Assembly (NCBI GenBank): GCA_016234485.1
Contig: JACRBL010000046.1
Location: forward strand, 104,820-168,819
Origin: Chloroflexota bacterium
Lineage (GTDB): Bacteria; Chloroflexota; Anaerolineae; Anaerolineales; Villigracilaceae
Length of the DNA: 64,000 nt
Reading direction: 5' to 3'
Shown piece after piece: positions 24,066 to 32,687 of this stretch (positions within the stretch are counted from its first letter, which is position 1; each line of letters begins with the position of its first letter). Position numbers and translations under genes: made by a program. The notes beneath the pieces are model-generated. The model saw only the letters and a program-made list of their open reading frames with translations. It was not told the origin of the DNA and searched no databases.

Positions 24066-25493
24066 ATGGTTAGACGATATAGTGCGGTTTTTGGAAGTTC
24101 AGAAAAAGCATTTGAGAAAGCGGGGGTGTTCAATGGTTTTATCGAAGTAGACACAAAACTTTATATTGATCCTCATCTTCTGGAAGGTTCTTCTGCGCCA
24201 GAAATGAAACAGGCAAGTAAAGAGTTCAAGAGATATTTTTCTGAAGTAATAAAGATATTGCGACAAGCACCTAATAAATCTGGCGCATTATGGCGGCAAG
24301 CTGTTCAAAAACTCACATTTCGCGAAATTTCTCAATTAAGCTTAGGATATTCATCAAGTAGTGTAAAGGGAAGCGCAATCGGACCAAAGCTAGCCCGGTC
24401 CATTACACTAACTGCACATGAAATAATCATGGCAGGTATCAATGACCCCGAAATATTTGAGATAATAGGGCTACTTGAAGACGGTATTGGAGCCGATCGA
24501 ATTAGCGATATGACGGCCAAGGTTATTCTTGAATACCTATTGGAGTATTCTCAAAGAATTGTGACACAACTCAAATTGTCACAAAGGGAGTACTCATATA
24601 GAGGCAAATCATATAAGCTACCATTTGACAAAACCACAACCAGACATGTAATATTGTTACCTGCGGATATTTTGCGCAAACTCCCAGTGGCTCATGACTG
24701 GAGTGATATTGATGTCGTTTGTGCTCATAATGATGTATTAAGGCGTGAAGTAAATCAATTGATTGGAAGGACATGGCGAAAAGCGACAACAAAAGTCTCT
24801 AAAAGTGATTTGCGAGATGTAGTGCTTGCTCGCCCGCAAGTGTTAATTGATCTTGTGACCCAATATAAAGCTAAGCAAGGTAAACCATATGATTTTAGTG
24901 TTGACCCCGCCGGGGAAATAACTTGGCATTCCGTCACACACGACTATGCCGACAAATTTCCTTTAGACTTGTCGAGATACAAAAGGATTACTGCCAATCA
25001 AATATTTCCTTTAGTCCAAGAATTGTGTGACCGTTTCAAACAACTTATTGAAAACAATGGTCTTAACGAACTCCTTTATAACGACTCTCGAAAATTGAAG
25101 AATGAACGTGCCGCTCAACTTATATTCTTTGGCGTCGCGGATGCATATTGCCAAGCTAATAATGTTGACATAAACCGAGAGTCGAATGCGGGCAGAGGAC
25201 CTGTTGATTTCAAAATTAGCTACGGATACAACGCTCGAGTCACGGTTGAAATTAAATATTCATCTAACCCTCACTTATTAGATGGATATGCAGAACAACT
25301 AAAAACCTATAACAAGGCTGAAAAGACATCCCACAGTATTTTTCTGGTTATTCAGACTGGTATGCATAAAAAGAAACTGGAAAGTTTAGATAATTTGTGC
25401 AAAGACGCAAAGTCCAAAGGCGAGCAAATTCCAGAGGTCATAATAGTTGATGGACGAAGGTATTCAAGTGCAAGTAAATTGAGAAGAAAGTGA
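24066..25493 (+). CDS. protein of unknown function with C-terminal PD-(D/E)XK nuclease-like domain
   Basis: 475 residues, AT-rich. Strong AGGAGG 5 nt before the ATG. N-terminal region: a globular part (FNGFIEVDTKLYIDPHLLEG, SLGYSSSSVKGSAIGPKLA, DPEIFEIIGLLEDGIGADRISDM). C-terminal region: GRGPVDFKIS (Asp381), then VTVEIKYSSN with Glu395-X-Lys397 and LLDGYAEQLKTY, the D...ExK + Q..Y pattern of restriction-like nucleases. This is the best-supported nuclease site in the array. Flanked by hsdS tails on both sides. No family name recognised; a restriction or abortive-infection role is inferred from the fold and neighbours. Confidence 0.7.
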   Translation: MVRRYSAVFGSSEKAFEKAGVFNGFIEVDTKLYIDPHLLEGSSAPEMKQASKEFKRYFSEVIKILRQAPNKSGALWRQAVQKLTFREISQLSLGYSSSSVKGSAIGPKLARSITLTAHEIIMAGINDPEIFEIIGLLEDGIGADRISDMTAKVILEYLLEYSQRIVTQLKLSQREYSYRGKSYKLPFDKTTTRHVILLPADILRKLPVAHDWSDIDVVCAHNDVLRREVNQLIGRTWRKATTKVSKSDLRDVVLARPQVLIDLVTQYKAKQGKPYDFSVDPAGEITWHSVTHDYADKFPLDLSRYKRITANQIFPLVQELCDRFKQLIENNGLNELLYNDSRKLKNERAAQLIFFGVADAYCQANNVDINRESNAGRGPVDFKISYGYNARVTVEIKYSSNPHLLDGYAEQLKTYNKAEKTSHSIFLVIQTGMHKKKLESLDNLCKDAKSKGEQIPEVIIVDGRRYSSASKLRRK

Positions 25494-25505
25494 ATTTTGC
25501 TATTC

Positions 25506-25625
25506 ATGGATAATCTAATTTCATCGCAGGTTAACGCGTTGTGGGGGTTACAGTCCGCTACGGGGGAGGAGTTGTCCGCGTTGTTACCGTCCGTGCTGGA
25601 TAGGGCGTTCAAGGGTGAGTTGTAG
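25506..25625 (+). pseudogene. hsdS 3'-tail remnant 2
   Basis: 39 codons, QVNALWGLQSATGEELSALL then PSVLDRAFKGEL and TAG, the standard end of a type I specificity subunit without any target-recognition domain. 23 nt around its PSVLDRA are identical to remnant 3 (25587-25609 and 26427-26449). It lies between the genes at 24066 and 25637. Confidence 0.8.
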
Positions 25626-25636
25626 GAGATGAGTAA

Positions 25637-26320
25637 ATGTGGGAACTAATTAAAGAATTCGCTGTTTGGACTGGTTGGTTTCCGATAACAATCGGCACTG
25701 TTGTTGTGATATTCTTGGGTAAGTATTTTTACAGCAGAGAGATTGAGTTCAAGGATTCACAAATTGATAAATTGAAATCTGACTTAGAGGACTCAAAGCA
25801 ATACCGAGTTGATGTTTTGGTTCAGAGTCTTTCTGAAAGAGTAAAATTTCAAAACGAGGAAATGGAACGATTACGAGAGGATCAAAATTCATCTAAAGCG
25901 GAACTAACACAAAAAGAAAAGGAACTAAGAATCACTCTAGAAGAAATTCAGACTCTTAGAACTAGCTTGCGTCAATATGAAGATCAACTTAACGACTTGC
26001 TGGACGACGATTCTGATTATTGTCAAATTTGCGATCCTGACGATGAACACCTAATGGCTAATTCGATTGCCTGGGGCTTCGGTGGGGATGAATTAGTCGG
26101 TGATGTTCTTCTTGTTGACAAAGAAGGAACCTGTTGCTATTGCGGTTCAACAAGCATAAAATGCAAGTTATGTGGTGCAGTTACAGGCATAAACTATGAT
26201 TCTTCCGACGAAAGGTTTGAGTGTGAAGGGGGATGTGGAACGATTTTCGAACCGTTATCCTTTTTTGGTGATAAATCCATTGAGCACAAGATAAAAGTGT
26301 ACAGAAATTATGATGAATGA
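25637..26320 (+). CDS. membrane-anchored coiled-coil protein with zinc-binding C-terminal domain
   Basis: 227 residues, AT-rich. One membrane segment at about 11-31, a long acidic coiled coil at about 36-125, and a Cys-rich C-terminal region: CQIC, CCYCGS, CKLCG and CEGGCG, which suggest two zinc-binding knuckles. The stop overlaps the start of hsdS remnant 3 by 11 nt. A membrane-tethered zinc domain of this size may be a sensor or an effector; no family recognised. GGAG lies before the ATG. Confidence 0.62.
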   Translation: MWELIKEFAVWTGWFPITIGTVVVIFLGKYFYSREIEFKDSQIDKLKSDLEDSKQYRVDVLVQSLSERVKFQNEEMERLREDQNSSKAELTQKEKELRITLEEIQTLRTSLRQYEDQLNDLLDDDSDYCQICDPDDEHLMANSIAWGFGGDELVGDVLLVDKEGTCCYCGSTSIKCKLCGAVTGINYDSSDERFECEGGCGTIFEPLSFFGDKSIEHKIKVYRNYDE

Positions 26321-26471
26321 AATAGTTCACTGTGATATTGGCACCAATCTAGATAGGTTGCTGGCGAAGGTCAATGCGTTGCGGGGGGGGCAGTCGCAAA
26401 GTCAAGAGGAATTGGATACTTTGCTGCCGTCCGTGCTGGATAGGGCGTTTCGAGGAGAACTACGATGGTAA
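26310..26471 (+). pseudogene. hsdS 3'-tail remnant 3
   Basis: 53 codons beginning at an ATG inside the previous gene and ending GELRW-TAA; contains LLAKVNALRGGQSQSQEELD then TLLPSVLDRAFRGEL. Intact tail, no recognition domains. Confidence 0.8.
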
Positions 26472-26515
26472 AAGTGAATAGGCAATCAAAGTACAGATTG
26501 CAAGGATGAGCAAAC

Positions 26516-27094
26516 ATGATAGAAATTTTCATTGACCGCTTGGTTGAACTACTTAAAACAAAGCAAGAAAATAAAGAAAAACTTTTTGCAAATTTTGTTC
26601 AACCAGCTTACGAATCCTTTGAAAGAGCACATCAAAGGTATATCGAATGTTTTCAAGAATATCAAAAGTTCTTATCTACACAAACCGAACTCAACGCCAA
26701 TACTATTAGAGAACTTTTGGTGAGATTGAGGCAGGATTCACTATGGGAACAAAATATCCGTCAGTCCGCAATTGCAGAAGCTGAATGGCTGACAGATTCT
26801 CATAGGTATAATTTTATTCCCTTTATAAATGCTATAAAAAACTATTTTGAAGAACCCGTCTCTGGAAAAACAAAAATGGTGCAGTCTGCAATTGACGCGT
26901 CAATGTTGTCTAATTCGCCAAGAGTTTTTCTTTATAACGTGTTGACAATGTTACTCATATCAACACAAGACGAAAAAATGCGAAAAAGAGTAAGCAAAGC
27001 TGGGCTTGATGAGACAATAAAACATCTTCAAAGGAATCGACTTATCGTTCAGAAGGAATATCTTGCCGCAAAAAAGTATTTGCTTCAAAGGTAG
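26516..27094 (+). CDS. helical protein of unknown function behind hsdS tail 3
   Basis: 192 residues, AT-rich, almost entirely helical (FERAHQRYIECFQEYQKFL, LVRLRQDSLWEQNIRQSAIAEAEWL, LDETIKHLQRNRLIVQKEYL), without membrane segment or Cys. The all-helical form with paired charges recalls HEPN-like or four-helix proteins, but no R-X4-6-H site is visible. The next 270 bases to 27366 hold only a promoter and no gene. Confidence 0.6.
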   Translation: MIEIFIDRLVELLKTKQENKEKLFANFVQPAYESFERAHQRYIECFQEYQKFLSTQTELNANTIRELLVRLRQDSLWEQNIRQSAIAEAEWLTDSHRYNFIPFINAIKNYFEEPVSGKTKMVQSAIDASMLSNSPRVFLYNVLTMLLISTQDEKMRKRVSKAGLDETIKHLQRNRLIVQKEYLAAKKYLLQR

Positions 27095-27299
27095 GCTAAG
27101 ATAACTAAGATCAATGTGGTGCAGGAGCTGTGAAAAAAAACTGGCATGTGGCACACTAAGTTTGTCGAAGTGCCTCCGCGAAAACCTGGTGGTTTGTGTG
27201 CTTTGTCCACGCGAGCGTCACAATTGACTCACTCCACGATGAGACATGTGAGGTTTACTGGCGCGGTACGAAATATACGAGGGGTCTGAAATCCAATAC

Positions 27300-27328
27300 T
27301 TGACACCTCCCCCCAAGCGTACTATACT
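27300..27328 (+). promoter_or_regulatory. sigma-70 type promoter of the GntR gene
   Basis: TTGACA, 17-nt spacer, TATACT, 38 nt before the ATG at 27367. No gene seen in 27095-27299. Confidence 0.75.
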
Positions 27329-27366
27329 CCAATCATCCTATTCATCTGATTAATCACAATCATCCG

Positions 27367-28038
27367 ATGTTACGAGACCGCCCACTCTCCGAATTTCTGC
27401 AATATCTCGTCGCTCACGAGCAGACCGACCAGCCTCTGCCCGCGTTGACGGCGTTAAGCGCCGAGTTGGGCGTCTCGGTCGCTTCGCTGCGCGAACAGCT
27501 GGAGGTGGCGCGCGCCCTCGGTCTCGTCGAAGTGAAGCCGCGCACGGGGATTCGTCGTCAGCCGTATAACTTCCTGCCCGCCGTCCGTCAAAGTCTGCAA
27601 TACGCCCTCGCCCTCGATAAAAACAATTTCATCGCCTTCGCCGACCTGCGCCGTCACATCGAAACCGCATACTGGCACGAGGCCGTCCAGCTTCTCAGCG
27701 CCGAAGATCACGCCGCGCTCCAATCGCTCGTGGCGCGCGCCTGGAAAAAACTGCGCGGCTCGCCTATCGAAATTCCCCACAACGAACATCGCGAATTGCA
27801 CCTTGTCATCTACCGCCGACTCGACAACCCCTTTGTCCTTGGCATTTTGCAGGCCTATTGGGACGCCTACGAAACTGTCGGCCTCAACGTCTTCACCGAC
27901 TACAACTACCTCACCGAAGTCTGGACCTACCACCAAAAAATGGTGGACTCCATCTGCAACGGAAAATTCGACGCCGGCTACGAAGCCCTCACCGAACATT
28001 CGGACTTGATTAACCAATTGCTCTCGTCTTCAAAATGA
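27367..28038 (+). CDS. GntR/FCD-type transcriptional regulator
   Basis: 223 residues. N-terminal winged helix (LPALTALSAELGVSVASLREQLEVARALGLVEV) and an all-helical FCD effector domain with His/Asp metal-site residues (FADLRRHIETAYWHEAV, HNEHRELHLVIYRRLDNPFVLGIL). FCD regulators usually sense organic acids. It stands upstream of korAB on the same strand, separated by a repeat element, so it may control the oxidoreductase genes; this is inferred from order. Confidence 0.8.
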   Translation: MLRDRPLSEFLQYLVAHEQTDQPLPALTALSAELGVSVASLREQLEVARALGLVEVKPRTGIRRQPYNFLPAVRQSLQYALALDKNNFIAFADLRRHIETAYWHEAVQLLSAEDHAALQSLVARAWKKLRGSPIEIPHNEHRELHLVIYRRLDNPFVLGILQAYWDAYETVGLNVFTDYNYLTEVWTYHQKMVDSICNGKFDAGYEALTEHSDLINQLLSSSK

Positions 28039-28071
28039 ACCACGATTTTTCAACCACTCATCGTTTTGATC

Positions 28072-28157
28072 CGTCATTGCGAGCGCACTTTGCGAAGCAA
28101 TCCCCTCTGCGACGAGGGGACTGCTTCGTCGGGAAGAACGCCCTCCTCGCAGTGACG
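28072..28157. repeat. CGTCATTGCGAG inverted-repeat element, copy B
   Basis: CGTCATTGCGAGCGC to CCTCGCAGTGACG, with internal GAAGCAATCCCC and GGGGACTGCTTCG halves, about 86 nt, between the GntR gene and korA. Confidence 0.85.
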
Positions 28158-28207
28158 GAGGAAAATTTACGAAACACGCAACACGCAACACTCATTCTAG
28201 GAGTTCT

Positions 28208-30079
28208 ATGAACCAAAAAGTTGTGAACGATTTTTCGATCACCGTTGGAACCGTGAACGGCTCAGGCTCGTCCACGGCCAACAACACCATCCTGCGCGCC
28301 ATCTTCAAGATGGGCATCCCTGTTAGCGGCAAGAACCTCTTCCCCTCCAACATTCAGGGACAGCCGACGTGGTACACCATCCGCGTCAGCAAGGATGGAT
28401 ATCTCGGACGCGACGAGTCGCAACAAATCGTCGTCGCCATTAACCCCGCCTCGTTCGCGCGTGACCTCGCCGGGGTCGCGCCAGGCGGAGCCTTTTTCTA
28501 CGCTGACGACATCAAGCAGCCCGTCACGCGCACCGACATCGCCGTCTACCCGATGCCCGTCAAACAGATCATCCGCGAACAGACGGAGGTTCCCTCCAAC
28601 TTACGCGACCTGGTGAGCAACATGGTCTACGTGGGCGTTCTCGCACAGATGATCGGCATTGACCTGGAAAAGATCCACGCCGCGCTCGACTTCCACTTCA
28701 AACATCGCGAGAAGCCGACCATGATGAACTTCAACGCCGTCAAGGCGGGCGCGGAATGGGCGAAGGCGAATCTCACCAAGACTGATCCCTTCGCGCTCGA
28801 ACCGATGAGCAAGACCGACGGCATGATCATGGCCGACGGCAACACCGCGGCCGCGCTCGGCGCGATCTACGGCGGCGTGCAGTTCGTCGGCTGGTATCCC
28901 ATCACGCCCGCCACCAGCCTGGCCGAATCGCTCAACGATTACCTGCCCAAACTCCGCAAGCGCGAAGACGGCAAGCACACCTACGCCGTCGTCCAGGCCG
29001 AAGACGAGTTGGCCGCGCTGGGCATGTCCATCGGCGCGGGCTGGGGCGGCCTGCGCGCGATGACCTCCACCTCTGGCCCTGGCCTCTCGCTCATGACCGA
29101 ATTCGCGGGACTCGCGTACTACGCCGAAATCCCCGTCGTCATCTGGGACGTGCAACGCATCGGCCCGTCCACGGGTTTGCCGACCCGCACCTCGCAGGGC
29201 GACCTGACTTTCACCGCGCACATCGGCCACGGCGATTCGCACTCGGTCATCCTGCTTCCTGGGGACGTGTTCGAGTGCTTCGAGTTCGGCTGGAAGGCGC
29301 TCGACCTGGCCGAGCGCTTGCAGACTCCCGTCTTCGTGCTCAGCGATCTCGACATGGGCATGAACCAGTGGATGAGCAAGCCGTTTGAATATCCCGACAC
29401 GCCCATGGATCGCGGCAAGGTCCTCAGCGAAAAAGACCTCGAAGAGTTGAAGGGCAACTGGGGACGTTACCTCGATAAGGATGGCGACGGCATCACATAC
29501 CGCACCCTGCCTGGCAACCAGCATCCGTTGTCTGCGTATTTTACGCGCGGCACGGGTCACGATGAATACGCCAAATACACCGAAGAAGCGAACGTTTTCT
29601 ATCGCGTGATGGAACGCCTCAAACTCAAACATGAGACCGCCAAGGATTACGTCCCTGCGCCAATCGTCCACGAGACGCGCGGCGCCGAAGTGGGCATCCT
29701 TGCCTACGGCTCGACCGAATCCGCCGTGGAGGAGGCGCGCGACCAGTTGGCCGCGGACGGCCTGAAGTCCAGCGTGATGCGAGTGCGCGCCCTCCCGTTC
29801 AGCAAGACCGTCGAGAAGTTCATCCAAAAGTATGAGCAGGTCATCGTCGTCGAAATGAACCGCGATGGACAGATGCATCAGTTGCTGTGCATGGACTTCC
29901 CCACGCTCGCGCCGAAGTTGAAATCTGTGGCGTTCCAGGATGGCATGCCCGCCTCGGCCAAATGGATCCGAGAAGGCGTTTTAAAATTTGCCAAGCCCGC
30001 TAAGAAAAAAGTTGCGCCGACGAAAAAAATTACCGTTAAAAAATCCAAGACCCCCGCGAAGAAAGGAGCGAAGAAATGA
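28208..30079 (+). CDS. korA: 2-oxoacid:ferredoxin oxidoreductase, fused gamma-alpha subunit
   Basis: 623 residues. Residues 1-190 are the gamma domain (GTVNGSGSSTANNTILRAI, GIPVSGKNLFPSNIQGQPTWY); the rest is the alpha subunit (GNTAAALGAIYGGVQFVGWY, STSGPGLSLMTEFAGLAYYAEIP, PTRTSQGDLTF, GHGDSHSVILLPGDV). With KorB it oxidises 2-oxoglutarate or a related 2-oxoacid to an acyl-CoA using ferredoxin. A Lys/Ala/Pro-rich tail of ~28 residues (KKKVAPTKKITVKKSKTPAK) is unusual. AGGAG 4 nt before the ATG; overlaps korB by ATGA. Confidence 0.9.
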   Translation: MNQKVVNDFSITVGTVNGSGSSTANNTILRAIFKMGIPVSGKNLFPSNIQGQPTWYTIRVSKDGYLGRDESQQIVVAINPASFARDLAGVAPGGAFFYADDIKQPVTRTDIAVYPMPVKQIIREQTEVPSNLRDLVSNMVYVGVLAQMIGIDLEKIHAALDFHFKHREKPTMMNFNAVKAGAEWAKANLTKTDPFALEPMSKTDGMIMADGNTAAALGAIYGGVQFVGWYPITPATSLAESLNDYLPKLRKREDGKHTYAVVQAEDELAALGMSIGAGWGGLRAMTSTSGPGLSLMTEFAGLAYYAEIPVVIWDVQRIGPSTGLPTRTSQGDLTFTAHIGHGDSHSVILLPGDVFECFEFGWKALDLAERLQTPVFVLSDLDMGMNQWMSKPFEYPDTPMDRGKVLSEKDLEELKGNWGRYLDKDGDGITYRTLPGNQHPLSAYFTRGTGHDEYAKYTEEANVFYRVMERLKLKHETAKDYVPAPIVHETRGAEVGILAYGSTESAVEEARDQLAADGLKSSVMRVRALPFSKTVEKFIQKYEQVIVVEMNRDGQMHQLLCMDFPTLAPKLKSVAFQDGMPASAKWIREGVLKFAKPAKKKVAPTKKITVKKSKTPAKKGAKK

Positions 30080-31128
30080 CTGAGACACTTCCCATGGCTG
30101 GTCCCGCCGTTCAGGTGAACGCAGTTGGATTGGCTCGCAAAGAATATCAGGGCAACCCCAGCACGCTCTGCCAGGGTTGCGGACATAACTCGATCGCCAA
30201 CCAGATCGTCACAGCCTGCTACGAAATGAACCTGATCCCCGAAAAGGTGCTCAAGTTCAGCGGCATTGGTTGCTCGAGCAAATCGCCTACCTACTTCCTC
30301 AATCGTTCCTTCGGCTTCAACGGCCTGCATGGACGCATGCCCTCGGTCGCCACAGGCGCGCTCTTCGCCGACACTTCCATGAACGGCATCGGCGTCTCAG
30401 GCGACGGCGACTCGGCCAGCATCGGCATGGGTCAGTTCAAGCATGTCGTCCGCCGCAACGTGGACATGGTGTACATCATCGAGAACAATGGCGTGTACGG
30501 CCTCACCAAAGGCCAATTCTCCGCCACCGCCGAAGTTGGGCTTGAGTTGAAGAAGCATGGCATCAATCAGTACATGCCGATTGACATCTGCATGGAATCC
30601 ATCGCATCGAACGCGACCTTTGTGGCGCGCTCCTTCGCGGGCGACCCCAAGCAGGTGAAGGAATTGCTCAAGGCCGCCATCGCGCACAAGGGCATATCGG
30701 TGCTCGACATCATCAGCCCGTGCGTCACCTTCAACAACGAGAGCAATGCCTACCACTCGTATTCGTGGGGCAAGGATCACGAAGCGCCCCTGCACGAACT
30801 TTCGTTCATCCCCGCTCGTGACGAGATCATGGTGGAAGACATCGAACCAGGCGGCACAATGGACGTGGAACTGCACGACGGCTCGATCATCAAGATCAAG
30901 AAGCTGGGCAACGACTACAATCCCACCCACCGCTGGGAAGCGCTGAAAATGCTCGAAGAAGCCCAACGCGAGAATCAACTGGTGACGGGTCTCATCTACG
31001 TGGAACCCGCCAAGCCCAGCTTCACCGAAACCTACAACCTCGTGGACACGCCGCTCAATCGCCTCGCCGAGACGGACTTGCGCCCAGCGCGCGAGACAAT
31101 TGCAGAATTGAACGCGATGATGTTCTAG
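30076..31128 (+). CDS. korB: 2-oxoacid:ferredoxin oxidoreductase, beta subunit
   Basis: 350 residues. TPP site GDGDSASIGMGQF and NNGVYGLTKGQFSAT; cluster ligands in CQGCGHNSIANQ, IGCSSK and SPCVTFN. This is the TPP-binding catalytic subunit that works with the fused gamma-alpha protein encoded just upstream. Both genes are complete and no delta ferredoxin-like subunit is present, as in other two-subunit types. Confidence 0.92.
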   Translation: MTETLPMAGPAVQVNAVGLARKEYQGNPSTLCQGCGHNSIANQIVTACYEMNLIPEKVLKFSGIGCSSKSPTYFLNRSFGFNGLHGRMPSVATGALFADTSMNGIGVSGDGDSASIGMGQFKHVVRRNVDMVYIIENNGVYGLTKGQFSATAEVGLELKKHGINQYMPIDICMESIASNATFVARSFAGDPKQVKELLKAAIAHKGISVLDIISPCVTFNNESNAYHSYSWGKDHEAPLHELSFIPARDEIMVEDIEPGGTMDVELHDGSIIKIKKLGNDYNPTHRWEALKMLEEAQRENQLVTGLIYVEPAKPSFTETYNLVDTPLNRLAETDLRPARETIAELNAMMF

Positions 31129-31159
31129 GTAGTTAGGTGATTGCGTAGTTTGGTAGTTT

Positions 31160-31187
31160 AGCCCGTCGAGAAATCGGCGGGCTTTTT
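31160..31187 (+). terminator. intrinsic terminator
   Basis: AGCCCGTCGA pairs with TCGGCGGGCT (one G-T pair), then T5, 31 nt after the korB stop. Confidence 0.85.
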
Positions 31188-31262
31188 CAATCACGGATTG
31201 GTGGCAGGAACTAATTGTGCGATGCAGTTATTCATTCCGACTACACGCACGTTGTCTTCCGT

Positions 31263-31268
31263 TATAAT
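31263..31268 (+). promoter_or_regulatory. -10 box of a leaderless gene
   Basis: TATAAT ends 6 nt before the ATG at 31275; no ribosome binding site fits. Confidence 0.55.
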
Positions 31269-31274
31269 TGCCAT

Positions 31275-31667
31275 ATGAGCCAGATAGAAAAAGAAATCTC
31301 CTTCGAATATATCCGCGCCTCGGGGCCGGGCGGTCAAAACGTGAACAAGGTTGCCACCGCCGTGCAACTGCGCTTTGACGTGGCAAACTCCCCCTCCCTG
31401 CGGGAGGACGTGAAGGCGCGGCTGATGAAACTGGCGGGCAAACGCGTCACTACGGACGGGGTGTTGGTGATCGAAGCGAAGAAGTATCGTACGCAGGAGC
31501 AGAATCGCTTCGACGCGTTGGAGCGATTCTACGGTCTGCTCAAAAAAGCCAGCGAACGCCCAAAAACGCGCAAAGCCACCAGGCCGACTCGGGCTTCGAA
31601 GGAAAAACGTCTCGAAGAAAAACGAAAGCGCGGCGAAACAAAACGGACGCGACAGAGTCTGGAATAG
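31275..31667 (+). CDS. arfB: ArfB-type ribosome rescue peptidyl-tRNA hydrolase
   Basis: 130 residues. The release-factor GGQ motif is in RASGPGGQNVNKVATAVQLR (residues 15-34); the basic C-terminal tail (KATRPTRASKEKRLEEKRKRG) is the part that enters the empty mRNA channel of stalled ribosomes. Length and order match ArfB (YaeJ). I start at 31275 because a TATAAT lies 6 nt upstream and the family begins there. Followed by an EamA gene 33 nt downstream with its own -10 box. Confidence 0.9.
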   Translation: MSQIEKEISFEYIRASGPGGQNVNKVATAVQLRFDVANSPSLREDVKARLMKLAGKRVTTDGVLVIEAKKYRTQEQNRFDALERFYGLLKKASERPKTRKATRPTRASKEKRLEEKRKRGETKRTRQSLE

Positions 31668-31686
31668 GCAATCATGAAATCACGCA

Positions 31687-31692
31687 TATAAT
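31687..31692 (+). promoter_or_regulatory. -10 box of a leaderless gene
   Basis: TATAAT ends 8 nt before the ATG at 31701. Confidence 0.5.
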
Positions 31693-31700
31693 CGGGGGCT

Positions 31701-32588
31701 ATGCAAAAACACTCCCTCCTCGGCCTTTCGGCAGGCCTCATCGCCGCCTCCATTTGGGGCGGCATGTACGTGGTCAGCAAAGTTGTTCTTGAAGTCATCC
31801 CTCCCTTCGCGTTGTTGGCAACGCGCCTCATACTCGGTATCATCTCGCTCGGTATCGTGATCGCTTTTCGCCCGCGCGTGACAATGACCAGGGGACAATT
31901 CTGGAGTTCCTTCCTCGTCGGGTTCGTGGGATACGGCATCTCGCTCGGATTCCAATTCGTGGGGACAAAACTCTCCACCGCCTCCAACGGCTCGCTGGTG
32001 ACCTCCGCCACGCCCGCGTTCGTGCTTCTCTTCGCGCCGTTTCTGCTGGGCGAGAAGACGACCGCCCGCCGACTCATCGCGCTCGCCATTTCAACGCTGG
32101 GAGTCGTGGCGGTGATTGACCCGCGCAACGCGGAACTCTCCCCCTCCTTGTTTTGGGGCAACATGTCTTTGCTCGCGGCCGCGTTGACGTGGGCGCTGTA
32201 CTCGGTCCTCGTGCGCAAAGTCGCGCGGACGGGCGACCTGCTCACGTCGAGCGCGGTGATGCTGGCGGGCGGAATCCCTTCGAGCCTGCTGTTTGGGTTC
32301 TTCGAGATTCAATCGCATGGCCTCGGCGAGATCACGCTTGGAATCATCGGTGGGATCCTCTTCCTTGGCATCATCTCCACCGCGATCGCCATGTTCCTGT
32401 GGAATTACGCCTTCGCCGAGTTGCCCGCCGCGGTCGCCTCGTTGACGTTTTTCGCGCAGCCCGTCGTTGGGACGATTCTCGGGGCGCTGTTCCTCGGCGA
32501 GGAGATCACGCGTCTCTTTTTGATTGGCGGCGCGTTGATTGGCGTTGGGCTGTTCATCGCCAGTTGGCAATCGGACAAGGCTGGGTAA
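31701..32588 (+). CDS. EamA/DMT-family transporter
   Basis: 295 residues, ten hydrophobic segments in two similar halves, typical of drug/metabolite transporters (EamA repeats; GLSAGLIAASIWGGMYVVSK in half one, GNMSLLAAALTWALYSVLVRK in half two). PAAVASLTFFAQPVVGTILG is the usual end of the second repeat. Substrate not predictable; amino acids and their metabolites are common for the family. Confidence 0.87.
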   Translation: MQKHSLLGLSAGLIAASIWGGMYVVSKVVLEVIPPFALLATRLILGIISLGIVIAFRPRVTMTRGQFWSSFLVGFVGYGISLGFQFVGTKLSTASNGSLVTSATPAFVLLFAPFLLGEKTTARRLIALAISTLGVVAVIDPRNAELSPSLFWGNMSLLAAALTWALYSVLVRKVARTGDLLTSSAVMLAGGIPSSLLFGFFEIQSHGLGEITLGIIGGILFLGIISTAIAMFLWNYAFAELPAAVASLTFFAQPVVGTILGALFLGEEITRLFLIGGALIGVGLFIASWQSDKAG

Positions 32589-32687
32589 ATTTCAGTTTCG
32601 CAAGTAGAGGCAATTGAGCGGGCTATTTCGCGGGAACGCATTTAGAATTTTGAAGATCGAAAATCATTCCATGTTGAGGCGATTGAA

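Noticed and set aside
28601-29878. 425-codon minus-strand frame opposite korA
   Set aside because: The plus strand encodes a well-conserved oxidoreductase subunit; the minus frame reads His/Arg/Gly/Ala text with no family pattern.
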